This document shows, one piece after another, positions 41,702 through 52,972 of a stretch of DNA of 64,000 nucleotides. The notes below the pieces were generated by a model, which was given only the letters and a program-made list of their open reading frames with translations, had not been told where the DNA came from and searched no databases. Source of the stretch: Porphyra umbilicalis (lineage: Eukaryota > Rhodophyta > Bangiophyceae > Bangiales > Bangiaceae); NCBI GenBank assembly GCA_002049455.2, contig KV918925.1, positions 101,409-165,408 of the forward strand, written 5' to 3'. A program made the translations under genes and the position numbers. Every line of letters starts with the position of its first letter. Positions within the stretch are counted from its first letter, which is position 1.

Positions 41702-43337
41702 TGAGCCGCCTGTTGTCCATCCAGGACGCGTGAGCAAGTAATGGATTGTGTCTTATCGACTGCCCCAACCCGCACCGCGCCAACCCCTCGCACCGCCCGC
41801 AGCCGCCGAAAACGCAGACAACCCAGAGTGCCGATGCCGGTGGCGCGCCTGCTGCTGGGGTCGTTAGAGCGACGGATGTGACGGCAGCTCGCGCGGTGGC
41901 GGAGAATGCTCGCGGGGCAGCCGAAAACGCTGGCACAGGGGTGACAGCGACTGCAGGGGGAGCAGTGGGGGCTTCTCCGGCTGTTCTGGGATCTGATGCA
42001 ATGCTGGATGAACCACCCAGGGATTCCGCCGCATGAACGGACCAGGAAAGCATTGTCGATGGTAGCGACGGGCAGGAGTGGTTCACCGAGGATGAGAAGG
42101 AGGCACCTATGTGGCGCCGGTGTGACGGTGGTGACGGTGGTGTCGCTGTGCGCCGCGCACGCCTGGAGCAGACTCGCCTTCATGTGGCGCGCGCAGCGGC
42201 GGCAAGCGTTGTGCTGAAGGAGGTGAACGAACGAGAGCACTGCGTGGGGTTTGCGCTTGATGGTTGGACTTGGGGGCGCTGTGCCGGACGTGCGTGGCTT
42301 TCTTGACGATGGGCGGCTTGGGGTCTGCCACCCGCTGCCCGTCGCACGTTGGCACAGTGGTTTGCTTCTGTTTCGTGTTTCCGCGGCCACTTGGGGTCTG
42401 GCACGCTACCCCCGCTTCGTGCGGGTGGAAAGCACTCTTCTTTATCTCTGCTTTCCCCTTGCGACGGGACAGCCTCGCTCCTGGTCACGGGGCGAGGCGG
42501 TCACGACTGGTCTTGAGTGCATATGATGCCTCGTCAGCATGGCAGCAAAGAGTATCGTAAAACAGCACGGTAGCGCTGCCCGGCGGGACCATCCACGGGC
42601 GGGATGCAGCACGAAAACAGGCCGTACGGTTGCGCACTGTGGGGGAACCGCATGCGTGGCGGCCGTCCCAATGAAATGCGGGAACCTGGGTCACGGACTG
42701 TGCCGGTCCTTGCCCCGGCAGCTCTTAGCCAAACTAAGCCTCCAGTCTCTAAACCCGAAGTGCTCTCGTGACTGGGGCCGAGCACACAGAACGCGCCTTG
42801 AACGGGAGCCGCTCCCGTTCGGAGCTTGTTCAATGACGGGAGCGTGAATGGGAGCGACTCCTGCTCGTCGTGTTGAATGTTCTGATACTCAGTTGTAAAA
42901 GGGTGGTGGGACGGCTCTGTCCGACGTGCTGGAAGACCCGCCTGACCAAGACGCCGCCCTGTACCCGCCATCTTGCGCTGCTATTGGATGCAGGTCCGAG
43001 GCCCGACCGACTCTATCCTGAGGACGGCCCTGTGCGGCAAGCGCCGAATCTGACAAAAAAAACGGCCACTCTGTGCTTGCCGCGCCCGGTACAGGTAATG
43101 GGACTATCAAGGAAACACGATGTCTGATGGCCACCTCTGATTCTGACCGGAGCGCTTGTTCCGTTCTGGCCCGGCTCCATTTTTACTCGAATTTAAGGAA
43201 CAAGGGGAGAGTGATAGCGGACCGGTAGGATGGCGCGCGGACCCAGCATTTCTCGGTTCCGTGCAGGTTGTGGGTGACCTCTCTCGAGCCGTTGGCGGCA
43301 CAACTGAACAGCCGGGGGTGCGACAGACCACGCCCAT
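41702..43337. other. Repeat-rich stretch without a supported gene
   Basis: Short plus-strand open frames at 41746-42036 (Ala-rich) and about 42070-42306 (EDEKEAPMWRR..., FALDGWTWGRC) may be fragments of a transposon gene but match no family. The palindrome at 42800-42820 lies here, followed by further GGGAGC/GCTCCC inverted pieces to 42860. Confidence 0.35.
42800..42820. repeat. Perfect palindrome, sister of 37074
   Basis: GAACGGGAGC, C, GCTCCCGTTC is a 21-base perfect palindrome around one central base, differing from 37074-37094 only at the three central positions. A degenerate version (GAATGGGAGCGACTCC) follows at about 42845. Confidence 0.8.
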
Positions 43338-44716
43338 CTGCTTTACTCAGATCAAAAACTGGACCTCGGTGCATCAGCTTCCGTTGCGAAATCACTGTTT
43401 CATTGGCTCAGGCGGCCGTTAATGATGCTGAAGCGGATGTTGCGGATCCAGTTTTTGTGAGAAGCACAATAATTGGCAGCCGGTCTCAGATCCCGGTCAG
43501 AACATGATGAGTTCGACTCTCTGATCGACAGCAGGAGTTAAACAGTCACACGCACAAGCTCCTCTCGAGTTGTTGTGACTTCGTATTGTTCTGGAACAAC
43601 GCATCATTTGATGTTCCGTATTCTCTGCGGCGTGTTTCCTGCGCTTGCCCGCCCTTCGCTTTCTTCCTTCTACCCTTCTTCCACGCCATGTATCTGCTTG
43701 TATGCGCAGGGTGTGAAGCGGTCTACCCCCTTCCCTCCCTCATTGCCTGTTCCTGCGCAGTTGGCCAGTCCTCTGACCACCTGTGTCATTCTCAGAACCC
43801 AGCCACAAGGCAGGGGGAATGGAGAACTGAACGGGAAGAGTGGGGACGGCTAGAAGTGGGAGAGAGAGGAAGCGGAGGAGAGGGAGAGGGGAAGGAGGGG
43901 AGGGGAGAGAAGGAACGGGCGGGGGGAGGGAGGGAGGAAGAGTAGAACACAGGAGGAGGGCAGCTGGAGGAAAACCGACGACGCGGGGGGATGTGATGAG
44001 GCGAGACCTCTTTTAAGGTGAGCCCCAATGACGGTGGCGGATTGATCTTGGCTCGTTGGATGGCTGAAGCTTGTTGCCCGCCCAAAATGGTTGGCGCCTT
44101 GGGTGGGTGCATTGCGGGCGTAACCCTCCGCATGCGGCACATCTGCGCTTGGATCGGCTGCTCCGACAGCCCGGCTCGCCATTGTTTCTGATCCTGACGT
44201 CCCGGCCACGCACCCCCCTCCCCTGCTCCTCATTCCCCCCCTCTCCACCTTCCCCCGCCACCCGCCCCCCCACCCTTATCCATTCCTAGCCGTTCTTCGA
44301 CCCCATTGCATTTTTACAATCACCCCAACCTCCGGTGTCTGGTGTTCGTCCTCCGTCTGTCCCACAGGTGAGGTCACCACTGGGGAAGAGGGCAGCTGCG
44401 GTAGCACAAGGAGGGGGGGGGAGAGAGGGGAGGCCGCTTCATCCCCTGTGCATACAAGCAAAACAGATACATGGGGTGCGAAAAGTGTAGAAGGAAAAAA
44501 GCGAAGGGCGGGCGAGCGCAGGAAACACTCCGCAGGGAATACGGAACATCAAATGATGTGTTGTTCCAGAATAATGCGAAGTAACAACAACTGGATAGGA
44601 GCTTGTGCGTGGGGCTGTCTAACTCCTGCTGTCGATCAGAGAGTAGAATTGAAAATGGTCTGACCGGGATCTGAGGCCGGCCGCCGATTGGTCAGCTAAG
44701 GATCTGAGTAAAGCAG
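43338..44716. repeat. Foldback element, arms about 350-450 bp
   Basis: CTGCTTTACTCAGATC at 43338 is the reverse complement of 44701-44716. Matching inverted blocks follow: TCAGATCCCGGTCAGA, CTCTGATCGACAGCAGGAGTTA, GCACAAGCTCCT, ATTGTTCTGGAACAAC, ATCATTTGATGTTCCGTATT and GTTTCCTGCGCT, then CCCGCCCTTCGC, to about 43790 and 44364. The left arm has about 100 extra bases near 43355-43460. The spacer of about 570 bp holds a purine-rich tract (43856-43950) of GGGAGAGG type on one strand. No gene is seen inside. Confidence 0.85.
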
Positions 44717-45889
44717 ATAAGCATGTTCAGTTACAGTTCATTTTCGTTAAAACGTCCACTCTGATGCATATGAACCTGACGGATTGAAGTTTAATGTCGC
44801 TTGTCTCCGATTCGCTGAAGACATTTGAAGCCTTCGAACTATGCTACGGCGGCTCGGCTTCGTTTCAGTCTTGTCGCGTGCGATTGGACCGTGAAGGGCG
44901 TTGTCATGATCATAATTAAGTATCTGGCCACGTCCCCCCTACTGCCCCAGCACCTTTTCTCGGTCAGAATCCTGAGTTCGTTACCTGTCGGCTCACGCCG
45001 TCCTCACATTGTCTGATATGGAGCCGAACTGTCCCACACCATCAGGCCCCGCATCACCAAATTTGGAACTGCCAGAGGTGGTCCGCTCCAGAAGCCATGG
45101 CTTTTGAACAGCATCGGGCGCCTCAATTCGTTACCCATCGCGCATATCATCTGCGCCAACTTCGGTTTTGTTTCGTAGAAGTCTCTTGCACCCGTGGACG
45201 TTATAACGAGAGTGCACTGTCCTCCATGCAACAGCCTCAGGCCCCACCTGTAGCGTAGCGTTTTAGATTGGAGTGGGGGGCCGGCAGGCGGACGCGTGTC
45301 GGACAGAGCAACCTTTTCCAGCCACACTCCCCTTAGCCGGCTCAGGCCCTGTCTTATTGTCGTTCTGCCAAAAAGTGGAGAGTCCAGGCCTGTCAAAGAG
45401 GCGCTTTTGTGCGTTTGATTGGCCCAAACGTCGATCCGCCTGTCTGGGTCTGTCCAGCTTTTGGCCATAACGGAGGCGTTCGACCATTGTCTGGACACGA
45501 GTACAGGCCTACAATCAGTCAGACACGTGGCCGAAGGTGTGTCTGGCCAATCAGCACTCTGTATTCCCGTTCGAGACTGTGCCGTCAAGACAATGCTCTG
45601 AGTCGACGAGCCGCTTATCATCGAATTTGGTCGGGCCATTGTGCAAGGCTCTCCCTCGCCGCAGTTGCCGACGAGCGGACCTCCACCGACAACTGCCATC
45701 CAACTCGCGGCTGTACCGAAGCCTTCGTCTGGACAGTATTGTGAACGTCTCGTCTGTGCACTGCGTCCTGGAGAGGAGTTGTTGAGACGGGGGTCTCCCC
45801 CAGGCGGTTCTCACTGGAGCGTCTCATGAGCTTTCGCGTGAACGCCGCGGGTGCGCCGAACCCGAGCTGGGCTGCGCGCCTCCCATGGA

Positions 45890-46654
45890 GTAAACGAGGG
45901 TGCGTATGTCGATGACGGGCATTCGCAGCCAGCCAATAGAAACCGCCCAGCCGTCGTGCCGTCGACCATGTGACCAAGTGACGAGAAATGGGGGCTACTG
46001 GTCCACGAACGAATTGGTCGCTGGAGTACATGGGCGACGCACTTCCGAACAGAGTACCTGACACAGCTTTTATAAACGGCTTCTTTGTCAGTTGATGACA
46101 CACGGTTTGGAGCATGACGCTGTCGTCGACGCCCGTGCCCCTCCCTGCCCTGCCCCATCTCACCGTTCCCAGATATGGTTTGCTCCTACCGCCTTGGCTG
46201 TTCTATGCTTATCAAGTCGACGAATAGTCTGTACAATGATCCTATTCTGATCGTCACTGCGGAGCATTCGAGACGAACAGCCGACGAAAGAGGAGAAGGG
46301 TGGACACGAAGCAAGGGGGGGGGGTCGACCCAAAACGATTGAAACACGACCGGATGGGAGTACAGGGGGAAGGGTAGGAGGAGAAGTAGAGAGACACACA
46401 GAGTGCGGGAGCGGTGTGCGGAAGTAAAAATAGGGTGAGCATGCGACCCAGCCAGAAAACTGGTAACTGTTACCACCGACGTGGAAGATAGGTGCTTTAG
46501 GCAGGATCGCATGACGCAGTCCTCCCACGGAATGCACTGTGTTTCTAACATTTGCTGATAGCCCCCCTACAAGGTGGCTATTGCGGCGTTTGGCTCGTTG
46601 CGATTTCATTGGCTGAGAGCGAATGTCCATCATCGACATTCGCGCCTCGTTTAC
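45890..46654. repeat. Inverted repeat pair, arms about 56 bp
   Basis: Arm 1 (45890-45947) reads GTAAACGAGGGTGCGTATGTC, then GATGACGGGCATTCGC and CCAATAGAAA; arm 2 (46599-46654) is its reverse complement with about ten mismatches (TTTCATTGGCTG, GCGAATGTCCATCATCGACAT, CGCCTCGTTTAC). The spacing is 650 bp. It is probably an old transposon or duplicated promoter-like piece; each arm has a CCAAT/ATTGG core. Confidence 0.65.
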
Positions 46655-46761
46655 GCCCTGGCGCCTCCTGGAGAGGGAATTGACGCTCCCAGTACTGCCA
46701 GAAGACAGACGAGCTGGAGATGCAATGTGCGTCATCAAAGCACTACGAGCACACGGCCGTG

Positions 46762-46787
46762 TCTCTAGTGCCGTACGGCACTAGAGA
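46762..46787. repeat. 26-bp perfect palindrome
   Basis: TCTCTAGTGCCGT is followed directly by ACGGCACTAGAGA, with no spacer and no mismatch. It lies about 150 bp beyond the stop codon of the aldehyde dehydrogenase gene. It could form a cruciform or be a dimeric protein site. Confidence 0.9.
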
Positions 46788-46935
46788 AGCACACAGATTG
46801 GCAGAGCACCAAGGCGATAGTGGAGACGGTGAGACGTGATAGATGGCGCACAAACGGCAGAGCAGAGACTTGCACCCGCTCAACATGAAGCAGCGTGTCA
46901 CGCACGCGATTGCTGACTGAGTTTGACCCCCCTGG

Positions 46936-48920
46936 TCATGCCGCTGCGCTGCCATACATCGACTTCAGGGCGGCAAGCTTGGCGTCGTAAGAGAAGCGCA
47001 CCTGCCAGTCGGCGGCTCCCTCCGCATCCGCTGTCAAGATCGTCTGGCAGACGGTGAAGCCGAGGAGCCCCTCCTTGCCGCCGGTGCGGCCGCTGCCAGA
47101 CGCGCGGCGCCCTCCAAACGGCACGGCCGAGTGCACGACCTGGAGCACACAGTCGTTGATTACCACGCCGCCCGTGACCAGCTGCCGCGCCAGGCGGTCC
47201 CCAAGCCCGCCGGGTGCCGTGTCCCTCGTGAAGACGTAGCCGCCCAGCCCAAACTCCGTGGCGTTAGCCGCTACGATGGCCTCCTCGGGGGAGGAGACGC
47301 GAACGATGGGGAGGACCGGCCCAAAGGTTTCTTCTTTCAAGAGGGGCGTCGCGGCGGCGCTGTCGCCATCGGTGGCCGTTGCGCCCGTCGTTACCTCGCC
47401 GTCTGAGGCGCGCTTGGCTGGGGACGGCCCGTCGGGGACCGTCAGGACCGTCGGCTGGAAGAAGACGCCATCCGCTTTGCCTCCGGTGAGGACCTTGGCG
47501 CCCGCCGCGACCGCCGCATCGACGTGCGCTTGGACGGTCTTCAGTTGGCGTGCTACAGTTGCGCACCCGTATGTCGCATCGGGCTTGTCCCCGTGTGTGT
47601 CCCCATGGTCACACCCGCTGGCGAGGGTGCCTCCACACGTTGCAGGCGTGTAGCCATAGGACACCTGCAGAGTGGTCCACCAGTGGGGTCAGCAAAATGC
47701 AGTGCGCCACAACAGGATGATGGCAAAAGCAGGAGTGCGGAAAGCGCATCAGAACCAACAGCGCATACCCAACAGCAGCACAAACACAAAGAAGCAATAA
47801 GGCAGTAGAGCAGAGCAAGAGCGTGGGCAAGAGAGAGCAGTCATCGTACCTTCTCGTTGACGTGCTTCACCATGGCTGCGACAAAGTCTTCATACACACT
47901 CTCCACGACGTACGCTCGCTCGACGCCAATGCTTTGGCCGAGAAGAGGCAAATGCACCCAGAGGAGTGCCAGAGCAACAGTCAGACAGCAACAAATGCAG
48001 GGAATGCGCGTCAGGACAGGCAATCCAGACAGACCGGAACGCACGCTTGTTCAGAGTACTGGGGTTCCAGGGCGGAGCGATACCACGTCCGACGTGAGAA
48101 AGAAAACATCAACATACCAACACTGCCCTGCATTGTAGGCCATGCCATACGAAAGGGCCTCTGCAGCAGCCGAAACGTCCGCGTCCCCACACACAATGGC
48201 CGCGTCTTTGCCACCGAGCTCCAACGTGCACCCCACCCCCCCAGCGGCTGCCGCGATGGCGACCTTGCGCCCAACCCCAACGCTGCCGATGAAGAGCACG
48301 TGGTCCGGCTTGCCGACCGCCGCGTCGACGAGCGCCGCCCCCACGTCGCCCGCCCCGTGAAAGACGGTCACGAGCGGCGCCAGCCGCCCCGCTGCCAGCT
48401 CGGCCAGTAGTTCCTCAATGAGTAGGCCAATCCCCGGCACGGCCTCGGACACTTTAAGCATCACCGCATTGCCGGCGAGGAGGGCGGCAAGGACGTTGCC
48501 CAGAGCCAGCCACAGCGGGAAGTTGTAAGGAGTGAGGATGGACACGACGCCGTGGGGCACCCGCCGCACAACAGCCGTTCGCCCCGCGACGAGCGCGCAG
48601 GAGCGGGACGTGTCGTCTGCCAGCCACTCGGGTGCGCCCGCGACAATGTGGCGGCCGCCCGCAGCCGTGATGAGCAACTCATCCATCGCGCCATAGGCGG
48701 GCTTGCCGGTCGCCGCCGAAATAGCCGCCGCCACCGCTTCGCCACGCTCGACAAAGCCGTCGAGGAAGGCGGAAAGGGTGGCGGCCCGGTCCTCGACGGG
48801 GGTCTCTGCCCACGCCGTCTGGGCGGTGACCAGCGCCGCCCGGGCGGGAGGGACATCCGCGGGCGTCGACAGGGGGACGGTCGCGTACGTTTCCGACGTG
48901 GCGGGGTTGACGCACGCCAT
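46936..48920 (-). CDS. Aldehyde dehydrogenase, three exons
   Basis: An NAD(P)-dependent enzyme of the aldehyde dehydrogenase superfamily. Exons are 48118-48920, 47850-47931 and 46936-47664; introns have GTATGT/CCAAAG and GTACGA/CTGCAG borders. The product is about 537 residues. Catalytic and cofactor landmarks: TPYNFPLWLALGN with the oxyanion Asn, LKVSEAVPG, FIGSVGVGRKVA, LELGGKDAA with the general-base Glu, and NAGQCCIG in which the second Cys is the nucleophile. The first intron splits that Cys codon (TG, then C), so the active site exists only after correct splicing. After exon 2 (VERAYVVESVYEDFVAAMVKHVNEK) come PTVLTVPDG, EETFGPVLPIVRV, LGGYVFT and VPFGGRRASGSGRTGGKEGL. The ATG at 48920 begins MACVNPATSETYAT. 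An upstream ATG at 48979 (MAAMPGDGVTATGAAPPP) would join in frame if a C run at about 48930 were one base different. Subfamily and substrate cannot be assigned; a general resemblance to plant-type ALDH22/bacterial forms is noted. Confidence 0.9.
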
Positions 48921-50202
48921 GTGGCCGGGGGGGGGGCGGCGCCCGTGGCGGTCACGCCGTCGCCTGGCATGGCGGCCACGGTTTGTGAGTGGGACGTGCT
49001 GAGATTGGTGGGGCAGAGGCGGGAACGAGCAGCGGGCTACGCAAGCGCACGAGAGGCCCACAGTCTGTGAAGGATACCAAGAATGAGACAGGAAGCGCCG
49101 CGCGCTTGGGCACGACCAACGCTCTACGTGCCGTCGGGCCGTGCCCCTCTTGTACTCGCCGAATGCGGCGCCTGCCTAGCAGCCACATGAGACCGGCTCA
49201 ACACCCGACTGGAGGCGCAGCACCCGCCCATTCCCCCACCACAGAGGTGGGCGCAAAAGCCCCTCTGAAACCACCCCACGCAACACACGCCAACGACCCT
49301 CCCTCACGAGTGTTTGTTCCACTGGCTATGGCACGACACCACGGCTCACTCACTCTGGCCCCGCCCAGGTATCGCAGCCGCCCGTCCTTGTCCAGCACCC
49401 CCACCAGCGACAAGTCACCCGGCCGGCCCTTACAGCGCCGTCGTGGCACCCCAAAGCTATGGTGGCCGCCGCTCAGCGAGCACAGACGAGCAAACGAGGC
49501 GTGCCGACTCGGCCGCTATGGCGGTAGCGGCTCAAGGGGAATAGCATGGTTGGGGGCGACCCCCCAACCCCCCAAACCTGGGTCCCCGCCCGAGGCAGCG
49601 TCCGCCACAGCGTCATGGCGGGGTTTGGGGATCCACCCCGGCTGCGTTGGCGGGGGGGACACCCTGTTGCCGCGGCGCCACGGCAGGCGGATCGTAATTT
49701 GTGGGTGGCGGCGCCCAAGAGGGAGGCAGCGATATCACATATCGTGACTCACATGATGTAGGGAAGGCGCTGGGTGCTGGCGGCAGGTGGTGTGCCGTCC
49801 ACGGCATCACCCAAGCGTGCCACACATCCACCCCGCCGCACGGTCGTCGGGCCGGAGCGCACAACTGACAGCGGCCGCGACGGGTTGCCGGCGGTGGGGG
49901 CGGGTACTAGCCAGGTCACGAAAATGCTCACGGGTGGCAGGTCTGCCACGTCGGCGACGGAGGATCAATGCGGGCTCGGCCTCTTGTCTAGCATGGCTGG
50001 CAAGCAATCTGCGCGAAGGTGCGGCACCGAGAGCCTTGCATAGCATCAAGGATATGGCAGCCACCGCGTCCATCTTATGTCAGGTAAGCGTGACATCCGT
50101 GTAAGTACGACCATTTGCATGGAGGGATTCTACGCACGCCCTGTATGTCCACACGCCATCTCGCCGCTCGCCCGCACCCGCCGCACCCTTTTCACGGCCC
50201 GC
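48921..50202. other. Divergent intergenic region
   Basis: This separates the aldehyde dehydrogenase start (minus) from the GNAT start (plus), so it should hold both promoters. Open frames on both strands are Arg/Pro-rich and lack motifs. No repeats of note. Confidence 0.4.
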
Positions 50203-50888
50203 ATGGCGCCCGCCCGCCGGCGCCCCCCTCGCTCAGGTCTCCTCGGGTTCCCCCCCATGGCCTTCACCATTCGCCCCATGGGGGCTGCTGATATCCCGGC
50301 CGCTTTTTCCGTCGCCAAAGCCGCCACCCACGTCACCGCCGCGGCCGACTACAGCGCCTGGCAGTGCGAGCGGTGGCTCGACGACTACTCGCCTGGGCCG
50401 CTTGCCGCCGCCCTGTCCGCTGCCGCCACCTCACCGACTGCGATTGCGCCGTTGATCCCCGTCGTTGAACCGGGTCAACCGACGGGCGACGGGCGTTCGG
50501 GTGACGGAGGCGACGGCGGCGGCGGCGACGGCGGTGACGGCGACGACGGCGGGAGGGTGGTGGTGGCCATGGCGCCAACGGCAATGGCGGCGGCAGGGGA
50601 GACGGCAGCGTCGTGGCGGGGGTGGTCCAAGTCGCTCTGCGGTCGCCGACCACGGCGGCGGTTTTTGGCCTCTTTGCGCACCCCACCCACGGGCGGCGCG
50701 GGTACGGCAGCCACCTGCTGGCGGCCGCAGAGGGGCGTGCCGCCTCCTGGGGGGCTCCCCGCGTGCGCTTGTGTGCGTCAACGACGGCGCTGTCGCTCTA
50801 CCGCAAGCGGGGGTACGTCGTCGACGCTGAGGCGCGGCCGGGGCCGCCCGAGCTCGGCGCGGAGGTGCCGCTGCAGCGGCGGCTCTGA
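50203..50888 (+). CDS. GNAT-family N-acetyltransferase, frame-broken or with a short intron
   Basis: ATG candidates lie at 50203 and 50257; the second gives MAFTIRPMGAADIPAAF, a standard GNAT beginning (R-x-x-x-x-D). The first part (to WLDDYSPGPLAAALS and IAPLIPVVEP) is followed by a Gly/Asp-rich stretch (50480-50560). The acetyl-CoA-binding half is in another frame from about 50590: DGSVVAGVVQVAL, VFGLFAHPTHGRRGYGSHLL (motif A with R-R-G-Y-G), AAAEGRAASWGAPRVRL and LYRKRGYVV (motif B-like), ending at 50888. Either a one- or two-base indel or a short intron (for example to the GGCGGCAG acceptor near 50597) joins them. The acyl acceptor is unknown; an N-terminal basic stretch could be a target signal. 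The gene is otherwise complete and of normal length. Confidence 0.7.
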
Positions 50889-51480
50889 GGGGGTGCGGGG
50901 GGTCGGGCGCACACCCGGTGGGGCTGGCGTGAGCGGGACAGGCCCGCGGGGCGGGGTGGCTGCGGGCGGGCGCGCGGTGTGGAGGGGGTGGGCATGGCAC
51001 ACAAAGCCAAGTAGATTTCATGTTGTAGATGCTGCTGGCCGCCGAGCCCTCCTCATGTCGACTGCGTTGACGCGAGCTACAGGGCAGACAGAGTACTCTT
51101 TCCAGGGCAGACGCTCCCAGGCCAAGCGGTTGGTTTGGTGCGAGGGCCCGTGTGTCGCGGAGGCTTCATGGTGCCACCCCCCGGTCGAGAGAGATACGCA
51201 GAGATCAACTGCTCATCGTTGTTTTGCTCACGATTAAGTCCACCGCTCGCTAACCGCCTTGCTGACGTGGTCGCGCACCAACTCGGGTCGTCCTTGTCAC
51301 AGCACCCCCACCTCGCCTGACCATCTGCAGCTGCGACGGTAACACACCACCGCCTGCGCTCCCTCTCCCTCCCATTCTCGGCAGCGAGACGCTGTTTGCT
51401 TTTCGCCCTGCGGCACGCGGCTCCCCCCCCCCCCCCGGCACACGGCTTCCCCACGCCACCCCCCCTCGCCCGCGGCGGCC
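50889..51480. other. Intergenic between two plus-strand genes
   Basis: No gene is supported. It is the 3' region of the GNAT gene and the leader of the WBP2-like gene; a C run lies at 51423-51436. Confidence 0.45.
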
Positions 51481-52163
51481 ATGGCGCTCAACATCCCCCT
51501 GCTGCAAGCGCCCGACGCGCCCGGCGGGCGCATCCCCTCCCCCTTCACCGGGGAGGTGTACATCCTCTCCCGCACCGCCATGGAGCTGGCCTACACCGAC
51601 GCCACCCACCGGCGGTCGTCGGCCGCCAAAGGCGTCCTCTTCATGACCACCCAGCGCCTCGTCTTCCTCCCCGAGGACCCCGCCAAGGCCGGCTACGCGT
51701 CGATCGAGTTGCCCTTTCGGGGCATGACGGGGGAGCACCTGCACCAGCCCATCTTTTCGTGCAACAACCTCACCGCCTCGTGCGCCTACTATGACGGCAT
51801 GCCCTTTACGGGGGAGCTCAGCTACAAGATTGTGTTTAAGAATGGGGGGATTGGCGTCTTCCTCCCCCTCTTCAACCGCTGCCTCGGTGCGGCGCGGCAG
51901 GCGGCAGCCGCTGCCGGGGGGGGGGGGTGGGGGGGGGGGGGGGGGGGGGGGTCGCCCCCGAGAGCCCCGCGCCAGACGCGTGGGCCAACGAGTGGGGCGC
52001 GGGCAACTTGCAGGGCGCCGTTGCCGCCGTCGACCCGTCCGACCCGTCGCGCCTGTACTTGACCCAGCCGGTGGTGGAGGGGGCGGGGGCCGAGGGGCGG
52101 GGGACCATGCCCCCGCTGACGGGGGGGCACGCGTCGGCCGGCGGGCTCCGCCACCGCGGCTGA
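51481..52163 (+). CDS. WBP2-like GRAM-domain protein with frame change in a poly-G run
   Basis: ATG 51481 begins MALNIPLLQAPDAPGG. The GRAM/PH-like domain spans about residues 15-145: YILSRTAMELAY, AAKGVLFMTTQRLVFLPED, IELPFRGMTGEHLHQPIFSC, NNLTASCAYY, ELSYKIVFKNGGIGVFLPLF and NRCLGAARQ. This matches WW-domain-binding protein 2 and its plant relatives, membrane-associated adaptors. After a Gly run the frame goes to a stop at 52062 in an Arg/Thr-rich shadow. The alternate frame from the same G run (51918-51950) continues sensibly: PESPAPDAWANEWGAGNLQG, VDPSDPSRLYLTQPVVEG, ending at 52163. I take the latter as the true C terminus, requiring a one-base difference in the run. No PPxY motif is evident in the tail. 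Confidence 0.82.
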
Positions 52164-52972
52164 GCGCGGTGGCGGGGTGGCGCGTCTGCTGCGGGCGGCG
52201 GCGGCGGCGTTGGGGTACACGGCGCGCGCTGCCCCGCGGCTTGGCCGCCTTGTGCGTGCGCCGTGGACGGGGGCATCGCGCACCGTCGTGGCACTCTCGC
52301 CAGGGTCGGGGGCGACGGTGGCCTCGCGCCTGCACGCCGGGACTTTGCTCTGCGAGCCTCTCATGTGCGGCGGCGGTGACTCGGGTGGACAATGCAGGAG
52401 CACAAGAGGGCGCGGTCGCTATGGCAAGAAGGACGGCCCCGACATGCTTCCACGCGACTGTATCCATCCCCGTCGGAGGCGTCTCTTGTTGTCTTGTGTT
52501 CAGTCCCCCCAGTTGCTCGTGCCGTTCCGTCTGTCCGTTGGTAGCGCCATTGGAGGAGACGAGGGTGAGACGGGCGGCGGCTCCTTGCGTGACTGGCGAG
52601 GTGGGAGCCAGTTGCGGCACTTGAACAACCCAGCAACTTTGGGTCCTGTGCCGGATGCGCGCCGCGCAAGCGTGTCAATGTTGTGGTTTACGTTTACACT
52701 CCTCTCCAGACGAAAAGGGAGAGGGCAAGCAGCTCAGCTCAGCTCAATGAAGCACTCGAAGCAAAAGCATGACGACGCAGGTGTCCGCACCCTTGGCGCA
52801 GACATCATCGCCCGGACCAAACACAACACCACCCGTCTGCAAGGCACCCATGGTCACAGACCGGAGCCTTTTTCCTTCCATGCACTGTACAGCAGGAGCG
52901 TAAAATCCAAATCACGTGCACCTAGAAAGAAAGGGAAGCGTTGTCCCCCGCAAGACGCTGCCGACCGCCCCG
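52164..52972. other. Convergent intergenic region
   Basis: This is the 3' flank shared by the WBP2-like gene and the Pro/Thr-rich membrane protein gene on the opposite strand. Open frames overlap on both strands without motifs. Confidence 0.4.

Larger units (their letters stand above)
44717..46935. other. Repeat-derived region without a supported gene
   Basis: The minus-strand frame 45004-45699 is the longest open stretch but has no recognisable domain. The region holds an inverted pair (45890-45947 and 46599-46654) and a 26-bp perfect palindrome (46762-46787). It ends just past the aldehyde dehydrogenase stop codon. Confidence 0.4.
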
